A DNA stretch of 64,000 nucleotides from Cheiracanthium punctorium (taxonomy: Eukaryota; Arthropoda; Arachnida; Araneae; Cheiracanthiidae), in the NCBI GenBank assembly GCA_038373885.1, contig JAWZYV010010269.1:248001-312000 (forward strand). Reading direction: 5' to 3'. Both the position numbers and the translations under genes were made by a program. Shown here piece by piece: positions 35,229-46,276 of this stretch. Each line of letters opens with the position of its first letter. Position 1 is the first letter of the stretch. A model generated the notes under the pieces. That model searched no databases and was not told the DNA's origin. It saw nothing but the letters and a program-made list of their open reading frames with translations.

Positions 35229-36062
35229 CCTCCAACCAGTGCCGGCTCAAGGTACCGGCAACTCGGGCAGCTGCCCGGGGCGCTATATGTTTAGAGGCGC
35301 CATGAAAACATAATCTTAGGAGAGAGAACGGATTTTTTTTTCTTTTGAAGGTTTATCCAACGTCAGACTGCCCATGGTCAGGTAAGCTCCCTTTGTAGTT
35401 CCTTCTTATTCTTCGCTATCATCGTCGTCTTTATTGACGTTGGAATGTTAAAAGATATTTTCTAAGAAATGATTATCTGAGCTGGTGAGGTGGAAGTCAG
35501 TAGAAGTTTTATAAATCACAAAAATATTCCTCCATATAACCAGGTTTTACTCGTTAAAAGCAGTGGCGGCTCGTGGGATACAGCAAGTACAGCCGGGCTG
35601 AACTTGAAATTATCAGCATATACTTTAAAATAATTTATTCTACTAACTTTCTAAAATTGAGATTAGAATTATGGAATTCCTATGGTAAATTTAAAAAAAA
35701 AATCTCAAAAAAAAAAGCGTATTGTTGTAACGGCCGGTTCGCTCATTCAGAAAAAAACCCTTTAATCTTCCTGGAATTCAACTGCGAAAGTCGTTGCTAC
35801 AGCCGAGGTGGAGAAATATTCTTTCTCCTCTATCGGAGGCCTCAGTACAGCCCTCAGCGCTGATTAAGGAATTGGCAGCACCGTTGCCATGGTAACGAGT
35901 ACGTAAGCAGTTTCTCCGGCTTAGGATAGCATAGGGTGTTTTAGCTAAGACACAGCCGAAAAAAGGTTTTCTGTCTTTTGCAGCAGTTGTGAATTCGACG
36001 AACTGATTGGCTCGAACGAGATGTGAGGGAGAGAATAAAGACACAGAATATATGTTCTAGCC

Positions 36063-36495
36063 CAGCAGTTCTCAACCTGAGGGGGGCGCGCCCCGCAGAA
36101 CGTTTGCAGGGGGCAGGGGCATAGCCTAGGGGGGGTCATAACTCCCCACGAGAAATTTTTTGGCATACAAAATGTATATTCTTCACTAAATTATCACACA
36201 TATGTATACATATAAATGAGTTGCAGTAGTCGTAACCCCCCCATGAAAAATTTCTAGCTACGCCCCTGAGGGGGGGGGGCGAGAAAAACTATAGAGCAAG
36301 TAGTGATGCATGTTTTTAAAAAATCATCTTATTTATTCTCATTTTTACTCAAAAATATATCCATTTTCGCTTAAAATGTTCATTATTAAAGATTAAAAAA
36401 CTCAATGTATGCTGAAAAATGTGAGGGGTGGGGAGCGCCACTGTATGTTAGCCTTTGTTGGGGGGGACACGACGTTAAAAAGTTGAGAACCGCTG
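36063..36495. mobile_element. hAT-type MITE nested in 35561-37609
   Basis: The ends read CAGCAGTTCTCAAC and, on the minus strand, CAGCGGTTCTCAAC. TTCTAGCC flanks it exactly (36055-36062 and 36496-36503). It is 433 bp including a further insertion at 36114-36268. Confidence 0.9.
36114..36268. mobile_element. Innermost hAT-type MITE of the nest
   Basis: The ends read CAGGGGCATAGCC and, on the minus strand, CAGGGGCGTAGC. The interior (TTGGCATACAAAATGTATATTC; GTTGCAGTAGTCGTAACCCCC) is the same family as 53987-54155. The flanks are G-rich (GCAGGGGG / AGGGGGGG), so the TSD is only approximate. Confidence 0.65.
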
Positions 36496-36639
36496 TTCTA
36501 GCCCAGTCTAACGGAAACAATAGTTTTTGTTGTTTTTTTTTTTTGTCTGGGAAGGTTGAAAGTTTTTAGCCTTATTTGTTACTGTGTCCATGTGTTATTG
36601 GAATCTATGATTTGACCGTTTTGAAACACGTTATTATCC

Positions 36640-37225
36640 AGTTTGCGCCTTGCTTGAAACTCCGTTTAACACATGGAAAGAAGATAATAAACGACAACCA
36701 CTAAAAGAAAATAGACCGACACCAAAATTGTCCATTCATAAGAAAAAAGCAGGTTCGTCTCAGCATGGTCGTAGCTTCCATTTCTCATGATATGCACTAT
36801 TCTCGTGGCTATGGGGCAGTTTTTATTTACAAAAAAAAGTTTTGTTGGACGTATTTAATTGTTGAGATAAAAAAGACCGTTTGGAATGGCACTGGATAGG
36901 ATGGATTAACCACCATCACACGAGCACGTAAAACACATGAAAGCTCAATCGAGCATTTAAAAAATTCTTTAAAATTTAAGGAGTTGATAAGACGTGGGAG
37001 CTAAATTGCTGACGAATTAAAGGAAAACTCTCGACTTTATATTGCTGAATTTATGAAGAAGGTAAGTTTGAATAGACGCTTCATGCAATTATCCATCAAA
37101 GCAGTATTGTTTTTAAGTGAGCAAGAACTGGCATTAAGAGGACATGGCGAGCGAGAAAATTCTTTAAACATGGGGAATTTTAAAGCGCTTTTAAAATTAA
37201 TGTTATCTTGAATTAAAACAACGCC
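36640..37225 (+). pseudogene. hAT transposase N-terminal half, broken
   Basis: Short frames in the element at 35561 preserve family landmarks in the right order. NRPTPKLSIHKKK (about 36711) resembles the GRPTP segment after the N-terminal zinc finger. KTHESSIEHLKNSLKFK (about 36930) and ELALRGHGEREN..NMGNFKALLK (about 37128) match the N-terminal region (DUF4371-like) of this hAT group, where the element-typical reading is RGHxE...NxGNF. Stop codons and frameshifts separate the pieces, and the catalytic core and dimerisation domain are absent. Confidence 0.7.
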
Positions 37226-37949
37226 TTTTTATGAGAACATCACTGACTGATTCGCAAGTTTAAAAGAAAAGAGGATTGATTTGACTTATAAAAAAAAAGT
37301 AAGTTTGTTTTTTTTTTCTTCTTCTTTTCTTCTCAAGTTATTATAACAAAAGAAAATTCTCAGGAAACTTCGAATCAGACACGGATTAATGCAATTTTGA
37401 GGATAGGAGCGGCTGGTTGAAATTTATGTCCATTTTGTGGAAGTAAAATGGGATCTCTTACATTTTTATGAAAATTTTTTTTTTTTTAATCCTGCGTGAG
37501 GGCTTAATCCGCCAGCTTTCGAATTCAGTAACAAAGATTTTCCATTCCTGGGGGGAGGGGGTCATATGTTTCCGGCTGCACTAACATTTTTGACCACGGG
37601 CCGCCACTGGTTAAAAGCGAGTTATACTCCCATAAACTTAACATTGTACCAGTCATGTATTTTCGATTTTCTCATTCAATCTGGGTTCTTCTTAAATAAG
37701 GAGTCGTCATAAACGAGTTAGATTTATTTAAAAAGGGCGCCGAAAATTAGCTTGTCCAGGGCGCCAGCTACCTTAGAGCCAGCCTTCAACCCTAATTACC
37801 ACGACCATTAAAGTGGTATTAGTGGTATTTCAGTTTATTCTTAATGTTTGCTTTATAAATGGGTCTATTAATTAATGAATTTTTAGCATCTATAATGTTT
37901 GGGGCCCCCAAAAAATGTTTGCAACCCGGCCACTTCAAACAGGAGGCCG

Positions 37950-38136
37950 GTCCTGGTTGTTACGTTGGGCAAACGTTGGATATCCATATGGAAATGTCGG
38001 TATTCTGTTGGCTAAAGGTTGTGATAGCAAGCAGTGGGTAAACAACCGTTGGCCATCGGATGGCTGAATGTTGTGTTGGGAAACCGTAGGTAAACAACCG
38101 TTGGCCATTTGATGGCTGAATGTTGTGTTGGACAAC
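37950..38136. repeat. 52-bp tandem repeat, left part (CCGTTGGCC type)
   Basis: Units contain GTTGTGTTGGGAAACCGTAG, then AAACAACCGTTGGCCAT and GATGGCTGAAT, with a period of 52 bp. The array is split by the transposon at 38137 and resumes at 39571. Together they hold about five units, the outermost diverged. Confidence 0.8.
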
Positions 38137-38922
38137 CCCAGACAGCACATAAGCTTAAATCAAGCTTGACATTTCTTTGAATTTGACGCATTAATGCAAG
38201 CTTGACAGTTCAACTCATTCTAAGCTGGCAGCAAGCTTGCAGGAGTCAAGTTGAATTGTCAAGCGTAAATACAGCTTGATTTAAGCTTGACAATTGATAC
38301 TTGCGTGATTTTTCCTTTTTAAAGGAGCGTTTATGGCGTCATTTGTGAAAGAGAATGGATATTAATTGTCTAGCGCCCTCAAATTTGCTGAAAGTTCGTA
38401 GAAGATGTGTTTTATTTTATTACCAGTGCCATATTACCGGCAGGGCAAACGGGGCAACTGCCCAGGGCCTACAGATTTTAGGGCCCAAAAATCTTACATC
38501 TTACACTTTTGTAGTTTTAAAATAAAATTACAAAGGATAAAAAAAAATTCAGAAGTTAAATAATTTTTTTAAATATAAAGTATGAACAATGAAAATAATT
38601 CAAATTTACATTTGTATAAATTAATTTAAACTTATTTTTAATTCTTCGAAATGCCCTATATCGATATAGCATACCAATATGTAGGAAAATAACTAACCAC
38701 ATTTGTAAAGAGAGTTTTTAGCGTTAAAAAATAGGAAAATTTTTCACTTATTAGTTATTTTAAGAAATATTTACAAAAATGACTAAAGTGTTTGTATTCC
38801 ATACATGTTAGCAACTGTGATATAGCATTTCGAAGTAACGTTTAACTATCTGTTTCTTTGATTTCAGATTACTTAACACAAAATTTGTGTTAAGTAAGTA
38901 AACCCATTCTATATTTCCAAAT

Positions 38923-39114
38923 ATGGAAATTCTTCAAAATAAAATACAATTATACTACGAAATTGATTTCAAAATCAGTCGTTTGTCCCGATTTTGGCCA
39001 GCTGTATTGCTCATGAGTGTTGCGAAAGTTTTAAAACGTGTGCTGCTCTTAAGTTTATATTATGTTTATTTCCCTATTAGTAGAGTCTCTAAATCACACA
39101 TAACATCATTTTAA
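38923..39114 (+). CDS. Small ORF conserved among AAGCTT elements (copy 1)
   Basis: 63 codons, starting MEILQNKIQLYYEID and ending SHITSF. The same frame is open at 42484-42681 and 48837-49035 (minus). Between copies the indels in it are 3 or 6 bases, so the frame survives. I do not recognise the sequence. It is rich in hydrophobic and basic residues and could be a translated micro-protein or a chance frame in young copies. Confidence 0.35.
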   Translation: MEILQNKIQLYYEIDFKISRLSRFWPAVLLMSVAKVLKRVLLLSLYYVYFPISRVSKSHITSF

Positions 39115-39226
39115 TTTTGATGCATCCCATGGAAAAAAAAAAAACAAATAACATATCGCCCACTTATCAGTCTGGCCAGAAAACCGCTTGATAATTCACT
39201 TCAAACTTTAGTCATAACTTCATCGA

Positions 39227-39300
39227 AGCTTGGTAGCTGAATGGATAACGCGCTCGGCTACGAACCGAAAGGTCCCGGGTTCTATTCTAGCCACGGACAC
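39227..39300 (+). other. tRNA-like module inside AAGCTT element copy 1
   Basis: TAGCTGAATGG fits the A box and GGTTCTATTCT the B box of a Pol III internal promoter at tRNA spacing, with an anticodon-arm-like CTCGGCTACGAACCGAA between them. The acceptor arm does not close convincingly, so it is tRNA-derived and not a tRNA gene. The copy at 48651-48715 shares the 3' half but has a different 5' half. Confidence 0.65.
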
Positions 39301-39570
39301 TCGATGGAAACAATTAAATTGAAATTTCAGCGTAGAGGGGAAAATGCGTGGCAAAGTAAAATATGTGGGGCGCCCCGTGTATTCAGAATTTTTTTTTTTT
39401 TGGAAATTTTTTAAGCTTGAAATGTCAAGCTTAATGCAAGCTGGGCAAGTGTAAACTAGAACACTTGATTCAAGCTTGCATCAAGCTTACACGCTTGGAA
39501 TTTTCAAGCTTAATTCAAGCTTATTGACTTGATAAATCAAGCTTGCTGCAAGTTTGCTGTGCTGTCTGGG

Positions 39571-39690
39571 ACCGTAGATAAACAACGAATCGCCATCGGT
39601 TGGTTGAATGTTGTGTTGGGCAACCGTAGGTAAACAACCGTTGACCATCCGATGGCTGAATGTTGTGTTGTATAACCGTAGCTTAAGAAC
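39571..39690. repeat. 52-bp tandem repeat, right part
   Basis: Continues the array interrupted at 38137: CCGTAGATAAACAACGAATC..., then GTTGTGTTGGGCAACCGTAG and a final partial unit. Confidence 0.8.
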
Positions 39691-41127
39691 GATTGCGCAT
39701 GCGCGGAGACACGCATTCAAGAAACCGGGAAGCGATAGATTCATCTCCGTTTGCGTTTCCGTCATTGCTTGTTATGATGTGTTGATACACTTTTATAAAG
39801 TGATTGATAATTGAAATCTGAAACGAATATTTATCTTTTCAGCTATATTTCTGTGAATTTTATTCGTTGCATAGGTTGGAAGTAATTTGAATCACGATAA
39901 CTATTATTATTGATGCTTTGATTATAGTTCGATTGTCCATAAGCCTAACGATCTTCAAAGTATGTAAACAAACAACTTACTATGCAGCTATGGTAATAAA
40001 TATATAATAATTGAACAGTGCTTATTAAAAGAGGCGTTTTTGGATTACTAAACAATGCTAGACAGCTTAATAATAAAGTTTTATTTGCTCATAGTTGTAT
40101 AACAGTCGAGAAGGTAAAATTGGACACAATTGTTTTCTCCAATAAGTTTATTCTGAAAAAAAAATCAACTTGAGCCGTGCTTATATTTTGCAAGATTATA
40201 ATGACTAATGAGATTTCAGATTTAGAAGTAGTTATTAAACTAACACTACTTCAATTTTGAAATCTTGTTGGTTGACAGTGGTTAATCAACAACAAGGATT
40301 TAAATTTGTGCATCAAAATTGTTTTGTTGTTAAAGGTATGTATAAAATATTTTACAGTTTTAAGAATTCAGTTGTTTTAATATTTTACAAATGTGTTATA
40401 GTACTTTACAGTTCATATATACATCTATATTTACCAACTTCATTTTGTTATTTATTTATTATTTTAGAAGAGATTTTTGTATCTGCACCTGTTATATGCC
40501 ACAGGACTCAAATTTTATGGACAAAAATACATAATCTATTTGCAATCAAATACTCTTTGAGAGTATCGGAAGAAAAAACATTTTTATTACTTTGACAAGT
40601 CTCTTCTGCGTATTTTAGTTGAATAAAAAATATCAGTAGCTCTTTAAGTAATACGCTGTGACTGAGAGTTCAGGACCCTGAACTGAAATCATTACTAATT
40701 TTTTAAAACTTTTCTTCAGACATTCTATTTTTTGCATTAGAGAAAGGATGCGCTATGGAAAAAAAAAAGTTCTCTCTCTCTCTCTCTTTTTTTTTTTTTC
40801 AAAATTTTATTATGCGGGACGCATCGTAACTTTTTGTTGCATACCATCAACGATTTTTTTCATTTTATGTGCTATAGCGTGTAAGCAGCATCACTAATAC
40901 ATTCTGATGTATTGATATCTTTCTCATAGTCAGATAATATAGATGCACCCGTGTGTTGATACTTTAAAAGGTCTTGCAGATAGTTTTGCGGTGTTTCCAA
41001 GGTTTTGTGTGAAGTTCTTTCTTTTTTAAAGGTGTACAGGTTCTTAAAAAGAAATATATTTTTAAGTCATTGTAACACAGTTGCATTCCATATACGCGTG
41101 TAAGTAACGTATACGCATATTCAAATA
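39691..41127. other. No gene recognised; (TC)n tract at 40771
   Basis: AT-rich sequence with a short TC microsatellite (40771-40786). The open frame of 112 codons at 40257-40595 has low-complexity composition and no motif. Confidence 0.5.
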
Positions 41128-41932
41128 CAGTGAAACCTCTCTGAGCGGTCACCCCACCGTACCGAGAATATTTGGCCTCTCAGAGGGGGTGGCCGCTCTC
41201 AAGGGTTTTATTTACTATTATAAGATAAGTGCTATAATGCATGATATAAACAAGTCTGGCACATATTCCTTATTTAAAATGAAATATAGAACTTATCTAA
41301 AGAGAAAATAGTACTTTATTTAATGTTTTCTTCATCGATTAAAATTTATTTAAATGCATGGTAATGATCTTTAAGAGTTCGGAAAGTCGAGTGGAGTCAC
41401 TCCAGACTTTTTCTAGTTTGTTTTTTACTTTAAAAAGCATATCTCTAACCGGTTAGTTGGTAACCGCTTCGGAATTTTCGATAATTTCTCCGATTTCCCC
41501 TAAAGTCGCTTGTGTTGAAAGTTTAGCTTGCTCGCCATTATAAACATCGGGAAATTTCTCATCAGGAACGGAATTAGCGCCTGAAAGGGACAAAAAAACA
41601 TTTGCAGGACAACTTCAACACCTGATTGTCCAAGGGATTCCTCATCTTAGGGTGTGGGGAGAATACAAAAGAGATAACAGATTCAATTCCAGTTATTTCT
41701 GGGACTTATATTCAACCATAAACCTGATCTTGAGTAATTCGCTCAAAATTACAGCATGGAGTGAGTAGAATTTCCCGAAAAATAAGATGGGTGATCCCAC
41801 TCGGTGGCCGTTTAAAGGGGGTCGGGTGGCCACTGATAGAGGTTATTTTAACATTAAGTCTATGAGCCAAAAAAATCCGTGCCATGAAAAATTGGCCATT
41901 TAGAGGGGTGGCCGTTCAGAGAGGTTTCACTG
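41128..41932. mobile_element. Tigger/pogo-like element with TA TSD
   Basis: Both ends read inward as CAGTGAAACCTCTCTGARCGG, and TA flanks each side (41126-41127 and 41933-41934). Subterminal copies of GGTGGCCGNT recur at both ends. It is 805 bp. A short frame on the minus strand (about 41595-41455, FPDVYNGEQAKLSTQAT) may be a trace of a transposase C-terminus, but this is weak. Confidence 0.75.
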
Positions 41933-41984
41933 TATACACTATGTATTCTATTATCAGTATGACAACAAAGTGTTTTTACGCTGC

Positions 41985-42205
41985 CAATCACTCATACGTA
42001 TGCAATCATACGTTAGCCCATCATATGCATTCATACATTAGCCCAACGTATGCATTCATACGTTAGCCCAACGGTTGGAACGGTTATGTTGGCAAAATGT
42101 TAGAGCATACGTTGGCCCAACGTAAGAAATAACCAGTTGCCAACCGTTGGATAACCAGCCAACGTGTCATTTCAACGTTGCCCCAACGTATGTGTGCTAG
42201 CTGGG
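41985..42205. repeat. CGTTGGCCCAACG-type array ending CTAGCTGGG
   Basis: Repeated ATACGTTAGCCCAACGTATG and CCAACGTTGG-type self-complementary words, ending TGTGTGCTAGCTGGG at 42205. On the minus strand the end reads CCCAGCTAGCACACA, which resembles the CCCAGACAGCACA terminus of the AAGCTT family. The left end was not located. Confidence 0.6.
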
Positions 42206-42236
42206 CGAACATGTATCATGTAAGGTAAGTATTGTA

Positions 42237-42710
42237 CCCAGACAGCACATAAGCTTAAATCAAGCTTGACATTTCTTTGAATTTGACGTAATAATACAAG
42301 CTTGACAGTTCAATCCATTTTAAGCTTGCAGTAAGCTTGGAGAAATCATTTGAACTGTCAAGCTTGAATACAACTTGATTACTGCTTGATTGGGAAAGCC
42401 ACATCCACATAACAAATAATTTATCATCAGTCATAAATGTGCTTGACCATAGAACTAAAAAAAAAGATTATATATTTCCAAATATGAAAATTCTTCAAAA
42501 TAAAATACAATTATACTACGAAATTGATTTCAAAATCAGTCGTTTGTCTCGATTTTGGCCAGTATTGCCCAACATGAGTGTCGCGATATTGAAAGTTTTA
42601 AAACGTGTGCTGCTTTTAAGTTTATATTATGCTTATTTCCCTAGTAGTAGAGTCTATAAATCACATATAACATTATTTTAATTTTGATTAATACCACAGA
42701 AAAATAAAAG
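42237..42710 (+). mobile_element. AAGCTT-array transposon, copy 2, 3'-truncated
   Basis: Starts CCCAGACAGCACATAAGCTT and follows copy 1 through the short ORF (42484-42681). It then ends shortly after an AAAATAAAAG segment, so the tRNA-like module and the right terminus are missing. Confidence 0.75.
42439..42681 (+). CDS. Small ORF conserved among AAGCTT elements (copy 2)
   Basis: The shared part begins MKILQNKIQLYYEID and ends SHITLF. Here the frame is open further upstream (RTKKKDYIFPNM), as in copy 3 (RIKKKKDSIFPNM), whereas copy 1 has a stop before THSIFPNM. Function unknown. Confidence 0.35.
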   Translation: MLDHRTKKKDYIFPNMKILQNKIQLYYEIDFKISRLSRFWPVLPNMSVAILKVLKRVLLLSLYYAYFPSSRVYKSHITLF

Positions 42711-42846
42711 ATGTACCCTTCAATCTTCCGAGAGGCCTGACCTGAGTTTTTGAAATTTCAAATCCAACTGACAAAACCGTTACTGAAGTTCTGTAGCTTG
42801 ACTTACGCCAATTTGGCTAATTCTTATGTTTTTGGCTCAATGTCAG

Positions 42847-42955
42847 CCCTAATAGCACAACTTGTTCAAAAAACGTTTAAATTTCGTTGGAAACACGTTT
42901 TTTGTCGTTAAAAAACGTGTTTTAAACGTCTTTTGGACTAATTGTGCTACTAGGG
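42847..42955. mobile_element. 109-bp palindromic MITE (CCCTARTAGCACAA ends)
   Basis: Ends CCCTAATAGCACAA and, on the minus strand, CCCTAGTAGCACAATTAG. The interior is a set of AAACGTTT/ACGTTTT inverted words (AAAAAACGTTTAAA; AAAAACGTGTTTTAAACG). No coding capacity. The termini resemble the CCC...AGCACA ends of the neighbouring families. Confidence 0.7.
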
Positions 42956-43426
42956 AGAGTATCCACTGAATGTTTTTAATTGTAGCCGATGCAGATAAAA
43001 AATCACATGGCGTCTTCCCTTTTCCTTGCAAATCTGAAAATGTATGAGTTCTTTGCGCCTGGCGAACCGATTTTCCGTGTACTGCACCCTCGTTGTTTAC
43101 TGAAATATGATATACGCCTAGTGTGGTCTGGAGATTTCTTCTCTGAAAATTCGAAGTCTGTGCGGTCCCCGTCTGAATGAACTCTGGGAACTTTGGGGAA
43201 AAAATTGTATTGTATACTTGAAGTAATCTTAAAAACTTCGCATACACTTGTGAGGTATTAAACTTCACCTTTTTCCAGAGTATGATTGAAAGGCGTTCAG
43301 TGTTGTTATGCCTTCGCATAACATCACCTCTCTCCGATGAGAAAAAAAAAATTACCTTGATCAATCCATTCGTAGAATATCACTTCACAGAATATCAATA
43401 AGCACATGATGTTTCTATAAAAAGAG

Positions 43427-43467
<41 letters not shown>

Positions 43468-43932
43468 CACCAACATGTATAATTTTTGACAAAAATATCA
43501 AATTATGCACACAAATTTTTTTTAAATAAATCACCTAATAATACTATACAGAACACCAGTAATCATATGCAAATGTAGAATAACGCAGATAATATGACAA
43601 ACAATGTAGCACAATGTAATAATATTCAATATATAATATTCAATACATACCATAACATTTAATATAAGACCATATAGTATATCATGTGCACATTGCTAAG
43701 GAACATTGGATATCCAAACAATATATACAGACATAATTATACAACGTTGTATCCCCGGGGATATTACTATCATATTTATACTAGCTATTAATCTACGATA
43801 AATATATGCAAAAACAAGAAAAACAGAATACAAAGTAATGTACATTTCAACTTAAAAATACTTGTTATGAATTAAACAGTCCAATCCCCCCCCTTTTTTT
43901 TGAGAAGCAGGAGAGAGAAAGTTTAGAGTTAA
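42956..43932. other. No gene; possible copia 3' LTR remnant and T-tract
   Basis: A T-run of about 33 lies at 43433-43465. Minus-strand purine tract AAAAAAAAGGGGGGGG (43887-43902) precedes TGTTTAATTC, the expected place for a copia polypurine tract and LTR start, but no second LTR was found to define it. Confidence 0.4.
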
Positions 43933-45205
43933 TTATTTTCCAGGATTAACAAAAAGTGCAGACATAAACTTTTGCAATTCTAATTTAGTGGGAGGTTTTG
44001 TAAAAATGTCAGAGATGTTAGTTTTACTTGGCACATATTGTAATTTGAATTCATTTTTATGTAGAAGTTCTCTTATGAAAAATAATTTAGTATCAATATG
44101 TTTGAATGTACGCCAGCTTACTGGAACTTTATCGACTAATACGATATTTCCCCCTATAGAAATTCTGTTATCTTTATTAGTGGCAAAATCTGCATCAGAA
44201 TAAACGTGTAATTTTATAGTGTCAATTTGAGATAAATCTAGTTGTACACTTTCTGTATATTTTAAATATCCAAAGACTTTCAGTAAACCTGACCAGTGTA
44301 GCATTACCGGATTTTTTTGAAATTGATCGATGGTATTCACAACAAATGAAATGTCCGTGCGAGTCCGATTAGCTATAAAAAATAAGCAGCCTATGAGGTT
44401 TTTGTAAGGAATTTGTTTCACTTCTTGAATTTCATGCTGTGTCTTGGGACACTGATTTTTCGAATATATGGAACCTTTACTAATTGGTAATGATGAAATA
44501 GGGTAATGAAATTGTTCAAATAAATTACAAACTGTTTGGTTGTATTCTCTTTGATGTATATAAATTTTATTATCGGTCTGATCAAATTCAACACCTAAAA
44601 GTTTTTTCAAATTTATTTTGCAATATTTGAAGTACATGTTTAATATAGTCTTCTGTTTTAGCAAAAATAACAATATCATCTACGTAAACTAATAAAAGTA
44701 CATTTGTATTTGTTTAAGTATATGTGCATTTACATGTGCGAAATTTTTGGAAACCTAGTTTTTGTAGGGTGCTATCAATCTCATAAAACCACTCCCTCCT
44801 CCCCGATTGATGAAGGCCGTAGATGGCTTTATTAAGTTTACAAGCTTTGTTATCAGTTTCAAAACCGGGAGGTTGTTTCATTAATACATATTCCTTTAAT
44901 TTAGCATATAAGTAGGCATTTTTAACGTCACATTGTACACGAGTCTATTCAAGATAACAAACTAAAATTGAGAAGAAATAACGTATTAATGTAAAATTTA
45001 CGACAGGTGAAAAAACTTCTGTATAAGATTCTTCCTTTTTTTTGGCGATGTCCCTGAGCTGTCAAGTGTGCTTTGTACCTGATAGAATTATTGGGATCCT
45101 TTTTAATTGTATATATATATCATTTGACCTTGAAGCTGCGTTTCTATTCTAAAATTATCTTCGCCTGGTAGATGTCTTGTATTTTTTTTAAATCACGCTG
45201 GATAT
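43933..45205 (-). pseudogene. copia RT and RNase H remnant
   Basis: On the minus strand from the right, the RT segments DVKNAYLYAKLKEYVLMKQPPGFE and KLNKAIYGLHQSG (about 44950-44800) lead to the catalytic YVDD (near 44690). Then a 248-codon frame (44679-43933) follows with LLGVEFDQTDNKIYIHQ, PYKNLIGCLFFIANRTRTDISF and the RNase H segment LHVYSDADFATNKDNR...SWRTFK, ending SDIFTKPPTKLELQKF. The order and motifs are those of Ty1/copia Pol. The stretch between SWRT and the C-terminus is shortened: the usual KKQ...STxEAEY segment with its catalytic Glu is deleted. Gag, protease and integrase are absent, so this is a 5'-truncated fragment with frame breaks. Confidence 0.85.
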
Positions 45206-45913
45206 GCATAGGGGGATTATCGTTTAGTTTTTTCTGTAAATAGGGGCTGCCTGATACAGATACTTTAAGCAAAGGTAAGCATCGCATCGGGGCGACATTT
45301 CGAAAAGTTTTTTTTTTGGGAGGGGGGGGGAGATAGTAAAACGAGGCACCTTTCTTTCGTTTGCAGGGATGGCGCCAATTATCTTTATAATGAAAACATA
45401 TTTGTGTGTGTGGTGGGTTAGGGGTGGGTGCGGTGGCATATTTGGCATCTGCCCCGGGCGGCAGAAACTTACGCTACGGCATTGAATGTTCGGAATTCAC
45501 GTAAATTTTTGTTGCTGAGGTTATACAAATGCAGAAAAATTCCATTTTAGAGAGTTACTGTGACAAGCCTATGTCAACTAGGGCCGTTCCTTTTATTGGA
45601 AACATTCCTCAGCATTGTCCTCTTACTGCTGCATTTCAAAAAGCCATTAAAATGCATAATCGAATAAAAACACCCTTGCGCTTTGTTGTTCCTTTTTTAT
45701 TATCTTCACAACGAAAATACAAGTGTGCGTCTATCTAGTAGTGAACAGAATTTTGCATCTCTTTTCAAGCATTTAAGTAGGGTGGTTTTAAAGAAGTAAG
45801 GGAATGGAACTGTTTGCTTCAAAGACGCACAGGTTTGCGATTTGCTCTATGTTTGATATAAAAAAAAAAAGAGAAAACAAAAGAAGAGGGGTTTGTACTA
45901 TATTTCCTATGTT

Positions 45914-45946
<33 letters not shown>
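45206..45946. other. No gene; MITE-like GC-rich segment and (TA)(CA) microsatellite
   Basis: 45240-45480 is a G/C-run-rich piece typical of local MITEs with no defined ends. 45918-45946 is (TA)n(CA)n directly before the Tc1 element. Confidence 0.45.
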
Positions 45947-45950
<4 letters not shown>

Positions 45951-46197
45951 GACGGGGAAAAAAATCCCAACACCAAGAAAGACTTGCGTTAGAGAAACGA
46001 AATTTGGTAGGCGTGTTTATACATCTGAAAAATGACATCGACTCAAATTTCGTGCTTCGTGCATAAGTGTGGCGCTAGTAGCGCCACTCAGAACATGCAA
46101 ATAAGGTTTGCTTTAAATGCTTGCTGTGAAGTTCGTGATCGTTATTAAGCATTGAAATTCGACGTATTGAGTTGATATTAGCCAAAAATGCCTTTAA

Positions 46198-46276
46198 GAA
46201 GGCGAAGAAGCCATTATGAACAGCTCACCGAGTTGGAACGAAGTCTTGTAATAGGGCTACGAGAAGGTGGATTTTC
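46198..46276 (+). pseudogene. Tc1 transposase N-terminus
   Basis: Reads MPLRRRRSHYEQLTELERSL and VIGLREGG, the first helix of the Tc1 helix-turn-helix domain, which binds the inverted repeats. It is cut after 26 codons by the GTCCAT-rich insert. Confidence 0.7.

Larger units (their letters stand above)
35561..37609 (+). mobile_element. hAT transposon with exact TSD, nested
   Basis: The left end CAGTGGCGGCTCGTGG pairs with the right end CCACGGGCCGCCACTG. GTTAAAAG flanks it exactly (35553-35560 and 37610-37617). It shares its terminal CAGTGGCGGCTC with the element at 50928. It carries a broken transposase N-terminal half on the plus strand and a nested MITE. Confidence 0.9.
35237..37782. mobile_element. 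Outermost hAT-like element of a four-level nest
   Basis: The left end CAGTGCCGGCTCAAGGTACC pairs with the right end, which on the minus strand reads CTGGCTCTAAGGTAGC and lacks the first few bases. The flanks CCTCCAAC (35229-35236) and CCTTCAAC (37783-37790) agree at 7 of 8 bases. The ends hold only about 500 bp of its own sequence. Confidence 0.5.
38137..39570 (+). mobile_element. AAGCTT-array transposon, copy 1
   Basis: The ends are inverted repeats CCCAGACAGCACA...TGTGCTGTCTGGG. Both subterminal regions (38150-38300 and 39410-39560) are dense in CAAGCTTG-type words in both orientations. Inside are a short ORF (38923-39114) and a tRNA-like module (39227-39300). The element sits within a 52-bp tandem array, so the pre-insertion sequence can be read; the TSD is 2-3 bp (AC/ACC). 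No transposase is visible. Copies 2 and 3 lie at 42237 and 48323. Confidence 0.75.

Noticed and set aside
39227..39300. tRNA gene (Arg-like anticodon arm)
   Set aside because: The A and B boxes are present but the acceptor stem does not close, and the module lies at a fixed position within a transposon.
42849..43364. 171-codon minus-strand frame
   Set aside because: It begins in AT-rich sequence and ends inside the 109-bp palindromic MITE; no motif.
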